DNA of 60,703 nt, taken from NCBI GenBank assembly GCA_016297645.1, contig JAEDGF010000003.1, forward strand, positions 1 through 60,703. The letters run 5' to 3'. Below, piece by piece: positions 49,894 through 58,092 of this stretch. The notes below the pieces were generated by a model that saw only the letters and a program-made list of their open reading frames with translations, was not told where the DNA came from and made no database searches. How positions within the stretch are numbered: position 1 is the stretch's first letter; every line of letters begins with the position of its first letter. Made by a program: the position numbers and the translations under genes. The DNA comes from Clostridiaceae bacterium (GTDB taxonomy: Bacteria > Bacillota > Clostridia > Oscillospirales > Acutalibacteraceae).

Positions 49894-51105
49894 ATGAAAA
49901 AAGTACTTGCAGTACTTATCGCACTTTCAATGATCCTTTGTCTTGGACTTGCGGCTTGCAAGGGCGGTAATGAACCTACCAATCCTGCCGCTCCCGACGG
50001 CACAAATGCAACCGAGGAAAAGGAAACCGAGTTTGACTACAACGCGGTAAAAGATGACCCCGTATCTGCCGACGGCAAATATGAGATCGCTTTCGTTACC
50101 GATGTCGGTTCGCTCAAAGACCAGTCCTTTAACCAGGGCACTTGGGAAGGCATAAAGAGATATGCTTCCGAAAACAACAAGACCTACAAATACTATCAGC
50201 CGGCTAACGGCGATAAGGCTACCGACGACGACAGATTCAACGCCATGAAGGCTGCAGCCGACGCAGGTGCAAAGATTGTTGTTTGCGCAGGTTTCTTGCA
50301 GGAAACCGCCCTTAAAAAGGCAGCTCTTGAATTCACCGATGTTAAGTTCGTTTTCATCGACGGTTATACTCTTTACACAAAGTATGATGAGACAACTAAG
50401 AGCGGCGTTGCCGGTACAGAGATAAAGAATGTTGCTCCCATTTCCTTCCAGGAAGAGCAGTCCGGTTATCTTGCAGGATTCGCAGCTGTTAAAGAAGGCT
50501 ACACAAAGCTCGGCTTTACCGGCGGCGGCGGCGGAGAAAACCCCGCTTGTTGCAGATTCGGCTATGGTTTCGTTCAGGGCGCAAATGACGCTGCTAAGGA
50601 ACTTAACATCAAAGTCGACATGAATTACAGCTGGCTCTACGGCGCTACCTTCTCGGCTTCTCCCGACCTTCAAGCTATGCTTAACGGTTGGTACACAAAC
50701 GGCACTCAGGCAATATTCTGCTGCGGCGGTAATATGTGCCAGTCCGCTTTTGACGCTGCCGGCGCTAACGACGGCAAAGTCATCGGCGTCGATGTTGACC
50801 AGTCCTCCCAGAGCGACACAGTCATCACCTCCGCTACAAAGGGACTTCGCGAAGCTGTTATATTTGCTCTCGATAAGTTCTACACTGATAAGTTTGACGA
50901 GCTCGGCGGTGTTTCCACCGTTCTCGGCGCTGCCAATGACGCTGTCGGACTTCCGACCGCTAACTGGGGCCTTACCAAGTTCTCACTTGACGATTACAAC
51001 AAGCTTTTCGCCTCCATCAAGGACGGCTCTGTAAAAGTTTCAAACGACTATGCAAAGCTTGCAGAGGATTCATTTGCGAATGTAAACCTTACCATCGTTA
51101 AATAA
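49894..51105 (+). CDS. BMP-family nucleoside-binding lipoprotein
   Basis: Surface lipoprotein of 403 residues of the BmpA/Med/PnrA group, which captures purine and other nucleosides. Lipobox LAAC with Cys22, then an acidic, Thr/Pro-rich spacer to about residue 60. The binding domain starts with YEIAFVTDVGSLKDQSFNQGTWEGI and continues with VCAGFLQETALKKAA, PISFQEEQSGYLAGFAA and VIGVDVDQSSQSD. Its position next to nucleoside catabolic enzymes and a YufO/P/Q-like ATPase and permeases agrees with nucleoside uptake. RBS AGGAGG at 49880-49885. Confidence 0.92.
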   Translation: MKKVLAVLIALSMILCLGLAACKGGNEPTNPAAPDGTNATEEKETEFDYNAVKDDPVSADGKYEIAFVTDVGSLKDQSFNQGTWEGIKRYASENNKTYKYYQPANGDKATDDDRFNAMKAAADAGAKIVVCAGFLQETALKKAALEFTDVKFVFIDGYTLYTKYDETTKSGVAGTEIKNVAPISFQEEQSGYLAGFAAVKEGYTKLGFTGGGGGENPACCRFGYGFVQGANDAAKELNIKVDMNYSWLYGATFSASPDLQAMLNGWYTNGTQAIFCCGGNMCQSAFDAAGANDGKVIGVDVDQSSQSDTVITSATKGLREAVIFALDKFYTDKFDELGGVSTVLGAANDAVGLPTANWGLTKFSLDDYNKLFASIKDGSVKVSNDYAKLAEDSFANVNLTIVK

Positions 51106-51117
51106 GCATTATTTACA

Positions 51118-51161
51118 GGGGTGGGATTTCTGCATCGATCCGGTGCAGGGTCCCGCCTTTT
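51118..51161 (+). terminator. Intercistronic terminator-like hairpin after the binding-protein gene
   Basis: GGTGGGA (51120-51126)/TCCCGCC (51151-51157) with inner CTGCA/TGCAG, followed by TTTT. Read-through is needed for the ATPase and permeases, so it probably adjusts the subunit ratio. Confidence 0.7.
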
Positions 51162-51243
51162 GCTTATTTCGGTGCGGTGCTGTTTATACGCGTCGTGCCG
51201 GGTCAATTACATTTTCCTGAATAAAAGATACGGAAGTGAAACA

Positions 51244-52797
51244 ATGCCAAAAGAAAATGACTATATAATCGAAATGCTGAATATCACAAAGGTTTTCCCG
51301 GGTATAGTTGCAAACGATGATATCACCTTGCAGCTCAGGCGCGGAGAGATTCACGCGCTCCTCGGTGAAAACGGCGCCGGTAAATCAACCCTTATGTCGG
51401 TTCTTTTCGGTCTTTATCAGCCCGAAGAGGGAAAGATACTTAAAAACGGCGAAGAAGTAAAAATCAAGGACCCCAACGATGCTACCGCTCTCGGTATCGG
51501 AATGGTGCATCAGCACTTTAAGCTGGTAGATGTCTTTACGGTACTCGACAATATTATTCTCGGAGCCGAAACAACAAAGTTCGGTTTCTTGCAGAAAAAA
51601 CAGGCGAGAAAACAGGTTGAAGCTCTCTGCGAAAAATACGGCTTAAAGGTCGATCTCGACGCAAAAATAGAAGATGTCACCGTCGGAATGCAGCAGCGTG
51701 TCGAGATTTTGAAAATGCTCTACCGCAACAACGAGGTTCTCATTTTCGACGAGCCTACCGCAGTTCTTACTCCTCAGGAGATAGACGACCTGATGGAGAT
51801 AATGCGCGGGTTTGCCAAAGAAGGTAAATCTATTCTGTTTATAACGCATAAACTCAACGAGATCATGGCGGTTGCCGACAGGGTAACGGTTCTTCGTAAG
51901 GGTAAGTGCATAGGTACGGTAAATACCGCCGATGTTACAAAACAACAGCTGTCCAACATGATGGTCGGCAGACCCGTTCAGCTTGAAATTCAGAAGGACG
52001 ATGCCAAGCCGGGCGAAAATATTCTCGAAGTAAAGAATCTTACCGTTCCGAGCAATCTTCATAAAAACAATGCCGTCAGAGGAGTCAGCTTTAATGTCCG
52101 CTCGGGCGAAATAGTCTGCATTGCCGGTATCGACGGCAACGGACAGACGGAGCTTGTTCACGGTATAACAGGACTTGACAGAGTCACCGGCGGTTCGATA
52201 AAGCTGTGCGGAAAGGATATCACGCACGGCAGCGTAAAAAAGAGAAACAAAACGGGAATCGCACATATTCCCGAGGACAGGCATAAGCACGGACTTATTC
52301 TCTCGTCCACATTGGAAGAAAACCTCGTGTTGCAGAACTTTGACGACAAGCGGTTCCAAAAAATGGGCTTTATCCGTTTCGGTGAGGTTCGCAAATATGC
52401 CGACAGTCTTATAGAGCGCTTTGATGTCCGTTCCGGACAGGGTGCGATAACCACCGCACGCAGTATGTCCGGCGGCAATCAGCAGAAAGCCATTATCGCG
52501 CGTGAAATCGACCGTATGAAGCCGCTTCTCATCGCAGTTCAGCCTACGCGCGGACTCGATGTCGGCGCTATCGAATACATTCACTCGCAGATTGTTGCCG
52601 AGCGTGACAGGGGCGCCGCAATTCTTCTAGTTTCGCTTGAACTCGACGAGGTCATGAGCCTTTCGGACAGAATTCTCGTTATGTATGAAGGCGAAATAGT
52701 GGGTGAGTTTGACCCGAAAAAAACTACCTCCGAGGAGCTTGGACTTTATATGTCCGGCGCAAAGAGGGATAACGGGGGTGTAAAAAATGAAGAATAA
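51244..52797 (+). CDS. Nucleoside ABC transporter ATP-binding protein (two domains)
   Basis: A 517-residue ATPase with two ABC modules, as in YufO/NupO and sugar importers of the same class. The first has Walker A GENGAGKST, signature TVGMQQRVEILKML and Walker B VLIFDEPTAVL. In the second, the Walker A is degenerate (GIDGNGQTE) as usual for this class, with signature SGGNQQKAIIAREID. I start at ATG 51244 behind GGAAGTG; the longer frame from 51121 runs through the terminator hairpin. It overlaps the first permease gene by 11 bases. Confidence 0.94.
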   Translation: MPKENDYIIEMLNITKVFPGIVANDDITLQLRRGEIHALLGENGAGKSTLMSVLFGLYQPEEGKILKNGEEVKIKDPNDATALGIGMVHQHFKLVDVFTVLDNIILGAETTKFGFLQKKQARKQVEALCEKYGLKVDLDAKIEDVTVGMQQRVEILKMLYRNNEVLIFDEPTAVLTPQEIDDLMEIMRGFAKEGKSILFITHKLNEIMAVADRVTVLRKGKCIGTVNTADVTKQQLSNMMVGRPVQLEIQKDDAKPGENILEVKNLTVPSNLHKNNAVRGVSFNVRSGEIVCIAGIDGNGQTELVHGITGLDRVTGGSIKLCGKDITHGSVKKRNKTGIAHIPEDRHKHGLILSSTLEENLVLQNFDDKRFQKMGFIRFGEVRKYADSLIERFDVRSGQGAITTARSMSGGNQQKAIIAREIDRMKPLLIAVQPTRGLDVGAIEYIHSQIVAERDRGAAILLVSLELDEVMSLSDRILVMYEGEIVGEFDPKKTTSEELGLYMSGAKRDNGGVKNEE

Positions 52798-54088
52798 TAA
52801 AGCAGCTTCTTCGCCGCTCCTTGACAAAGCAGGCGCGAAGCCCGGTTTGTTTGCAAAGAACGGAACAACTACCATTATTTCTTCTTTCATTTCGATAATT
52901 ATAGGTATGGCGATAGGAAGTATTATCGTTGCCGTTGTCGCTATATTTAACGATTCGATTGATGCCCGTTCCGCTTGGGAGGGAATAAGACTTATCTTCC
53001 TCGGCGTGTTCAGCACAGGGCGCGATTCGGCAGGCAGCCTTACCTTCGGATTCAACCCGACAAACTTCGGCGATATGCTTTTCAGAGCCACTCCGATAAT
53101 CCTGACGGGACTTTCGGTCGCAGTTGCTTATAAGACCGGTCTTTTCAATATCGGTGCTTCCGGTCAGTACCTTATGGGTACAGCCGCAACGCTTGCAATT
53201 GCCCTTTCCGTACCGTCTGCGACTGTTCCGCCCGTTGTCATTTGGATACTGGCATTTTTGGGCGGTATCGCGGCAGGCGCCGTGTGGGGTGCAATTCCCG
53301 GACTTCTTAAATCGCTTCTGAACATCAACGAGGTCATCTCGTGCATTATGACAAACTGGATAGCGGCAAACCTTGTAACATGGTTCTTTGACGCGAATCC
53401 GCAGTTCAAAAATGCGTCCGAGTCAGGTAAAACCGCCTATATATGTAAAACTACCTCGAACGGCGTGGCTACCTCCAAAATGTTCCTTGATAAAATATTC
53501 CCCGGTTCGCAGGTCAACGGATGCATTATAATTGCGATCGTAATAGCGATTATAGTTTATATTGTAATGAACAAAACCACCTTCGGCTATCAGCTTAAAG
53601 CGTGCGGCGGCAACCGCTATGCCGCAAAATATGCCGGAATAAACGATAAGCGCAACATCGTTCTTTCAATGGCGATAGCAGGCGGGCTTGCAGGAAGCGC
53701 GGCAGCTCTCTACTGGCTTTCCGGAAATACGGAGTTCTACTGGGCTACCTATCAGGCACTTCCCACCGAGGGCTTTAACGGTATCCCCGTTGCGTTCCTT
53801 GCGGCAAATAACCCCATAGGTGTTATCTTCACCGGAATACTCATGTCCATGCTCAATATTGCAGGACTTCAAATCAAAAACCTTACGACATATAACGAGT
53901 ATCTTACCGATATTATTATAGCCGTAATAGTGTATCTCAGCTCGTTCGTTCTTATTATCAAGACCTTCTTGGCAAAGCGTGCTGTAAAGAAGAACGACAA
54001 AAAATCGGATGAAGCGGTCGTTGAAACAGTTGTCTTTGATGACGATATGAAACCGGCTGCGGAAAATAACGGGGAGGCGGCGGAATAA
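52787..54088 (+). CDS. Nucleoside ABC transporter permease 1
   Basis: A 433-residue membrane protein of the BPD_transp_2 (LIV-H/RbsC-like) family, YufP/NupP type. After a charged cytoplasmic N-terminus come about nine hydrophobic spans; the coupling-loop region LKACGGNRYAAKYAGINDKRNI matches this class. The extra periplasmic segment with KNASESGKTAYICKTTSNG is larger than in typical relatives. The C-terminal 30 residues are acidic (SDEAVVETVVFDDDMKPAAE). The ATG overlaps the ATPase end by 11 bases, and its TAA overlaps the next ATG by one base. Confidence 0.92.
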   Translation: MKNNKAASSPLLDKAGAKPGLFAKNGTTTIISSFISIIIGMAIGSIIVAVVAIFNDSIDARSAWEGIRLIFLGVFSTGRDSAGSLTFGFNPTNFGDMLFRATPIILTGLSVAVAYKTGLFNIGASGQYLMGTAATLAIALSVPSATVPPVVIWILAFLGGIAAGAVWGAIPGLLKSLLNINEVISCIMTNWIAANLVTWFFDANPQFKNASESGKTAYICKTTSNGVATSKMFLDKIFPGSQVNGCIIIAIVIAIIVYIVMNKTTFGYQLKACGGNRYAAKYAGINDKRNIVLSMAIAGGLAGSAAALYWLSGNTEFYWATYQALPTEGFNGIPVAFLAANNPIGVIFTGILMSMLNIAGLQIKNLTTYNEYLTDIIIAVIVYLSSFVLIIKTFLAKRAVKKNDKKSDEAVVETVVFDDDMKPAAENNGEAAE

Positions 54089-55095
54089 TGGTATTTTTAA
54101 TTCAACAGACTCTTGCTTATGCAGTACCTCTGATGATAGTCGCGCTTGCCGGTGTTTTCGCCGAGCGCAGCGGTATTATCAACCTCGCACTTGAAGGTAT
54201 TATGATATTCGGTGCTTTTGTCGGTGTTCAATTTGTAAAGATAATGCAGGAAAAAGAAGCATTTACCGTAGAGCAAGGTCAGATTTTGCTGCTTGTTACA
54301 CTGCTTGCCTGCGCTGTTGCGGGTGCACTTTTCTCGCTTCTGCTGTCCTTCTCGGCGATAAAGCTGAAAGCGGACCAGACGCTCGGCGGCACGGCGCTTA
54401 ATATGCTCGCGCCCGCGCTTGTATTGTTCCTTATAAATGTTGTTGCGAAACAGAACATACTCCGTATTCCCGGCTCGTCCGCAAAATGGTTCATGATAAA
54501 AAAGAGCACTTTGGGAATTCCGGGAGATAAGGACATCGGCTTCTTCGGAGAGATATTCCTCAATAAAGTATATATTTCAACATATATCTGTATAATCGCA
54601 TTTATCGTTCTTTCGATAATTCTTTACAAGACAAAGTTCGGACTCAGACTCCGCGCATGCGGCGAAAATCCGCAGGCTGCCGACTCACTCGGAATAAATG
54701 TCTATAAAATGCGTTACACGGGTACAACGATATCGGGCGCGCTTGCAGGCGTCGGCGGCTTTGTCTACGCACTCGGCGCGGCAGGCTGTTCCGCCTCCGG
54801 TGAAGTCGCAGGCTTCGGCTTCCTTGCACTTGCCGTTATGATTTTCGGCAACTGGAATCCCGGCAACATCGCCGTTTCCGCGCTGCTGTTCGGACTTTTT
54901 AAGTGTATTGCCGCTTCATATTCGTCGATCGACATAAACGGCGACGGCGTTTATCTGCTGGCAAATATCGGCATAAGCTCCCATGTTTACAGACTTTTGC
55001 CCTACCTTATCACCATAATTGTTCTTGCCTTCACCTCAAAAAAATCGAGAGCGCCGAAGGCAGAGGGAATTCCTTACGACAAGGGTGCACGGTAA
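54088..55095 (+). CDS. Nucleoside ABC transporter permease 2
   Basis: A 335-residue membrane protein of the same family, YufQ/NupQ type, forming a heterodimeric channel with the preceding permease. FAERSGIINLALEGIMIFGAF near the N-terminus and LRACGENPQAADSLGINV (coupling loop) are characteristic, followed by GALAGVGGFVYALGAAG. Its ATG overlaps the upstream stop (TAATG). It is the last gene of the transporter; a hairpin with a T-run follows before deoA/pdp. Confidence 0.93.
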   Translation: MVFLIQQTLAYAVPLMIVALAGVFAERSGIINLALEGIMIFGAFVGVQFVKIMQEKEAFTVEQGQILLLVTLLACAVAGALFSLLLSFSAIKLKADQTLGGTALNMLAPALVLFLINVVAKQNILRIPGSSAKWFMIKKSTLGIPGDKDIGFFGEIFLNKVYISTYICIIAFIVLSIILYKTKFGLRLRACGENPQAADSLGINVYKMRYTGTTISGALAGVGGFVYALGAAGCSASGEVAGFGFLALAVMIFGNWNPGNIAVSALLFGLFKCIAASYSSIDINGDGVYLLANIGISSHVYRLLPYLITIIVLAFTSKKSRAPKAEGIPYDKGAR

Positions 55096-55109
55096 CAAAA
55101 TAATATTTC

Positions 55110-55151
55110 GGGGTCGTTCGTAAATTTTGCGAAAGACCCCAATGCTTTTTT
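55110..55151 (+). terminator. Terminator-like hairpin before the pyrimidine phosphorylase gene
   Basis: GGGGTC (55110-55115)/GACCCC (55135-55140) with inner CG/CG pairs, then TTTTTT 5 bases later (55146-55151). Confidence 0.55.
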
Positions 55152-55166
55152 CGGAGGTTTTCGATT

Positions 55167-56468
55167 ATGAGAATGTATGATATTATTCATAAAAAAAGAG
55201 ACGGCGGCGAGTTGACCGACGAAGAGATTGCCTTTTTCGTAAACGGCTTTGTGGATAAGACCGTCAGCGAGGGGCAGGCTGCCGCTTTTATGATGGCTGT
55301 GTTTTTCAGGGGAATGACCGATGCAGAGATTTCATCCCTTACTCTGCACATGGCGCACTCGGGCGATACCGTTGATTTGTCCCGTTTTGGGAATCTGTCT
55401 GTCGATAAGCATTCCACCGGCGGAGTAGGCGACAAGACTACTCTTATCGTTGCCCCTATTGCGGCAAGCGTAGGGTGCAAGGTCGCAAAAATGAGCGGCA
55501 GGGGACTCGGTCACACCGGCGGAACGGTTGATAAACTCGAATCGATCCCGGGGTACAAGACCTCGCTCTCGGCGGAGGATTTCATGGAACAGGTCGAAAA
55601 AGTCGGAGTTGCCGTTATCGGACAGACCGGCAATCTTGCTCCCGCCGATAAGATAATGTATGCGCTGCGTGATCTGACCGCGACGGTTGACAGTATTCCG
55701 CTCATTACATCGAGTATCATGAGCAAAAAACTTGCTGCCGGTTCGCATTCCATTGTCCTTGATGTAAAGGTGGGCAGCGGGGCGTTTATGAAAACCGTCG
55801 ACGACGCGAGAAGCCTTGCTGAAAAAATGGTCGAAATAGGCAAGCGCTGCGGCAGAAATATGACAGCCGTAATAACCGATATGAACACGCCGCTCGGTAA
55901 TAATGTCGGAAACGCGCTTGAAATTCAGGAAGCCGTCAGCGTACTGAAAGGCGAAAAAACAGGCGATTTGAGAGATGTCTGCATGACTCTCGCGTCGGAA
56001 ATGATAAGTCATTCACTCGGCATTTCCGTTGATGAATCACTCAAAAAAGCAGAAAACGCAATTTCCTCGGGTGCAGCCTTTGCAAAATTCAAAGAGTGGA
56101 TATCGGCACAAGGCGGAGATACAGCCTATGTTGATGATACCTCCCGTTTCCAGAAGGCGGAATACATTCATTCGGTGGTTTCACCCGTTGACGGATACAT
56201 AGGCGAGATGAACGCCGAAAAAATCGGAATAGCAGCCGTTGCACTCGGTGCGGGCAGAGCCGTGAAGGACGCAGATATCGACCACGCGGCAGGCATTGTT
56301 CTTCTCAAAAAAACAGGTGAGCGAGTTTCGGCAGGTGAGGAGCTTTGCCGACTGTACACAAATAATCACGGCAGCATTGAAGAAGCAGAAAAGAAATATC
56401 TTGAAGCTCTTTGCTTCGCCGATGAAAAACCGACGGTCAAGCCGCTTATCTACGGCGTTATCAGATAA
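55167..56468 (+). CDS. pdp: Pyrimidine-nucleoside (thymidine) phosphorylase
   Basis: Phosphorolyses uridine, deoxyuridine and thymidine to base and pentose 1-phosphate, feeding DeoB. The 433-residue enzyme has MRMYDIIHKKRDGGELTDEEI, the phosphate-binding DKHSTGGVGDKTTL, the family signature SGRGLGHTGGTVDKLESIPG, and the substrate loop YALRDLTATVDSIPLITSSIMSKK in which Arg, Ser and Lys hold the base. In Firmicutes this class is usually Pdp, of broad pyrimidine specificity, rather than strict DeoA; the two cannot be separated here. RBS GGAGG at 55154-55158. Confidence 0.95.
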   Translation: MRMYDIIHKKRDGGELTDEEIAFFVNGFVDKTVSEGQAAAFMMAVFFRGMTDAEISSLTLHMAHSGDTVDLSRFGNLSVDKHSTGGVGDKTTLIVAPIAASVGCKVAKMSGRGLGHTGGTVDKLESIPGYKTSLSAEDFMEQVEKVGVAVIGQTGNLAPADKIMYALRDLTATVDSIPLITSSIMSKKLAAGSHSIVLDVKVGSGAFMKTVDDARSLAEKMVEIGKRCGRNMTAVITDMNTPLGNNVGNALEIQEAVSVLKGEKTGDLRDVCMTLASEMISHSLGISVDESLKKAENAISSGAAFAKFKEWISAQGGDTAYVDDTSRFQKAEYIHSVVSPVDGYIGEMNAEKIGIAAVALGAGRAVKDADIDHAAGIVLLKKTGERVSAGEELCRLYTNNHGSIEEAEKKYLEALCFADEKPTVKPLIYGVIR

Positions 56469-56590
56469 GAAAAAACGGGGCTTGTCCGTTTCGGCTGCGG
56501 TTTTTAGCTGTCCGTAAAATGCGTCAAGCTCCCGGATTATAACAGCAGCGTTTTTTGAAAACTGCAAAATCAACAGGGGAGAAAGGGAAA

Positions 56591-57205
56591 ATGGATATTC
56601 TCATAATAGGTATTGCCGGCGGCTCCGGCAGCGGAAAAAGTACCATAACGAGGTGGATCGCCGACCGTTTCGGCGAAAAGGTGACTATTATCCGGCACGA
56701 CGATTACTACAAGGCACAGCACGACCTCACCTACGAGGAGAGGACAAAGCAAAACTATGATTGCCCCGAGGCGTTTGACACCGCTTTGCTTGTCGAACAC
56801 CTTAAAAAGCTCAAAAACGGCGAAAGCGTACACTGCCCCGTCTACGACTACACCGTTCACGACCGCAGCGACAAAACAACGCTGATTGTTCCTACTCCCG
56901 TTCTTCTTATTGACGGTATTCTTGTTTTACAGGATAAGAGTCTGCTTGATTTACTTGATGTCAAGCTGTTTGTCGATACCGATGCGGATGTGCGCATTCT
57001 GCGCAGGCTTCAAAGGGATGTTGACGAACGCGGCAGAAGCGTCAAATCCGTAATAAACCAGTACCTTGATACGGTGAAGCCCATGCATGAATTATATGTT
57101 GAACCGAGCAAAAAGAATGCCGACATAATTATCCCCGAGGGCGGACATAATCTTGTCGCGCTCGAAATGCTCGAATCAAAGCTTTGCCGTCACCTCGGCT
57201 GCTGA
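56591..57205 (+). CDS. udk: Uridine kinase
   Basis: Phosphorylates uridine and cytidine to the 5'-monophosphates, returning imported nucleosides to the nucleotide pool. A 204-residue P-loop kinase: ILIIGIAGGSGSGKST (Walker A), the RHDDYYKAQHDLTYEERTKQNYDCPEAFD substrate loop (seen as its segments HDDYYK and NYDCPEAFD), PVYDYTVHDRS and RRLQRDVDERGRS in the lid. I start at ATG 56591 behind GAAAGGG; the TTG at 56555 lacks support. It lies 122 bases after pdp; I saw no clear promoter between them. A strong terminator follows. Confidence 0.95.
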   Translation: MDILIIGIAGGSGSGKSTITRWIADRFGEKVTIIRHDDYYKAQHDLTYEERTKQNYDCPEAFDTALLVEHLKKLKNGESVHCPVYDYTVHDRSDKTTLIVPTPVLLIDGILVLQDKSLLDLLDVKLFVDTDADVRILRRLQRDVDERGRSVKSVINQYLDTVKPMHELYVEPSKKNADIIIPEGGHNLVALEMLESKLCRHLGC

Positions 57206-57261
57206 GCAGATTTTTCCTGCGGCAGCTCCTGTCGGTAAATCAATTACTGTATTCGGACAAG

Positions 57262-57309
57262 AAAAATCCCCGAGCTTCTTTTTTTGGGTGAAGCATGGGG
57301 ATTTTTTTT
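57262..57309. terminator. Bidirectional terminator after udk
   Basis: AAAAATCCCC (57262-57271)/GGGGATTTTT (57297-57306) with inner GCTTC/GAAGC, ending in eight T. Shared with the convergent PAP2 gene. Confidence 0.92.
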
Positions 57310-57323
57310 AATTGTTTATGTGA

Positions 57324-58010
57324 TTATTTTGCTTTCTTGAAGATGTTGCGGACATCGAAATTCATAACAAAAGCGCCGAGCTTATTTTTCGGGAACACCT
57401 TTTCGTAGAAAGCGCGGACAATGAGATATGCAAGAAGTCCTGCGAGTCCGCCTACTATTATTCCGCCGAGTATATCGGACGGATAGTGAACGAATATGTA
57501 GTTACGGGACGCGCCCATGACGATTACAAACAGGAAGGCAAGCCAACTCACATTCTTTTTGCAGAAAAGGAAAATGGGAGTCATTGCAGCCATTGCGGAG
57601 GTCGTGTGACCCGAGGGGAACGAATATTCGCTTTCGAGCCGTCCGTTTACTTCAAGCCAACGGCTTTGGAAAAGCTCCGTTGTTGCATACGGACGGGGAC
57701 GGGCGACCACCTGTTTGATTGTGATGTTGGTGAACAGCGCGCCGATAATGATACCGCCGAGCATTCCCGCACCGACCTTACGCGTTTTCTTGAATAACAG
57801 GAAAATGAGCGAAAGAAGAATGAGGAAAATTCCGTCCTCGCCGAGCAGCGTGAAATTTTTGAAGAAGAAATCAAAAAATCCGCCTGCCGAGCCTTTGTGC
57901 AGATTGTAGTAGAAGTCGAGAATTGCGGAGTCGAACGATGCAAAGGTCGTATTCAGCCATTGAGCAGCCTTTGTCATGTTTTCCGCGAGAATAATGGGTA
58001 CCTGTTCCAT
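57324..58010 (-). CDS. PAP2-family membrane phosphatase
   Basis: A 228-residue integral membrane protein with about five or six spans. The three phosphatase motifs are complete: KQVVARPRPY, PSGHTTSA and SRNYIFVHYPSDILGG (catalytic histidines in the last two). The family includes undecaprenyl-diphosphatases (BcrC type) and phosphatidylglycerophosphate or lipid phosphatases; the sequence alone does not decide, though undecaprenyl diphosphate recycling is a common role. RBS AGGAGG lies just upstream of ATG 58010. It follows the GH3 gene by 82 bases on the same strand and may share its transcript. Confidence 0.9.
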   Translation of the reverse strand: MEQVPIILAENMTKAAQWLNTTFASFDSAILDFYYNLHKGSAGGFFDFFFKNFTLLGEDGIFLILLSLIFLLFKKTRKVGAGMLGGIIIGALFTNITIKQVVARPRPYATTELFQSRWLEVNGRLESEYSFPSGHTTSAMAAMTPIFLFCKKNVSWLAFLFVIVMGASRNYIFVHYPSDILGGIIVGGLAGLLAYLIVRAFYEKVFPKNKLGAFVMNFDVRNIFKKAK

Positions 58011-58092
58011 AATGTCCTCCTGTTCCGAGCGGCTGTCCGCCCGGGTTTTTATATTGTTGTTTAACTGTTTATAGTACTATCATACTGAAAAC

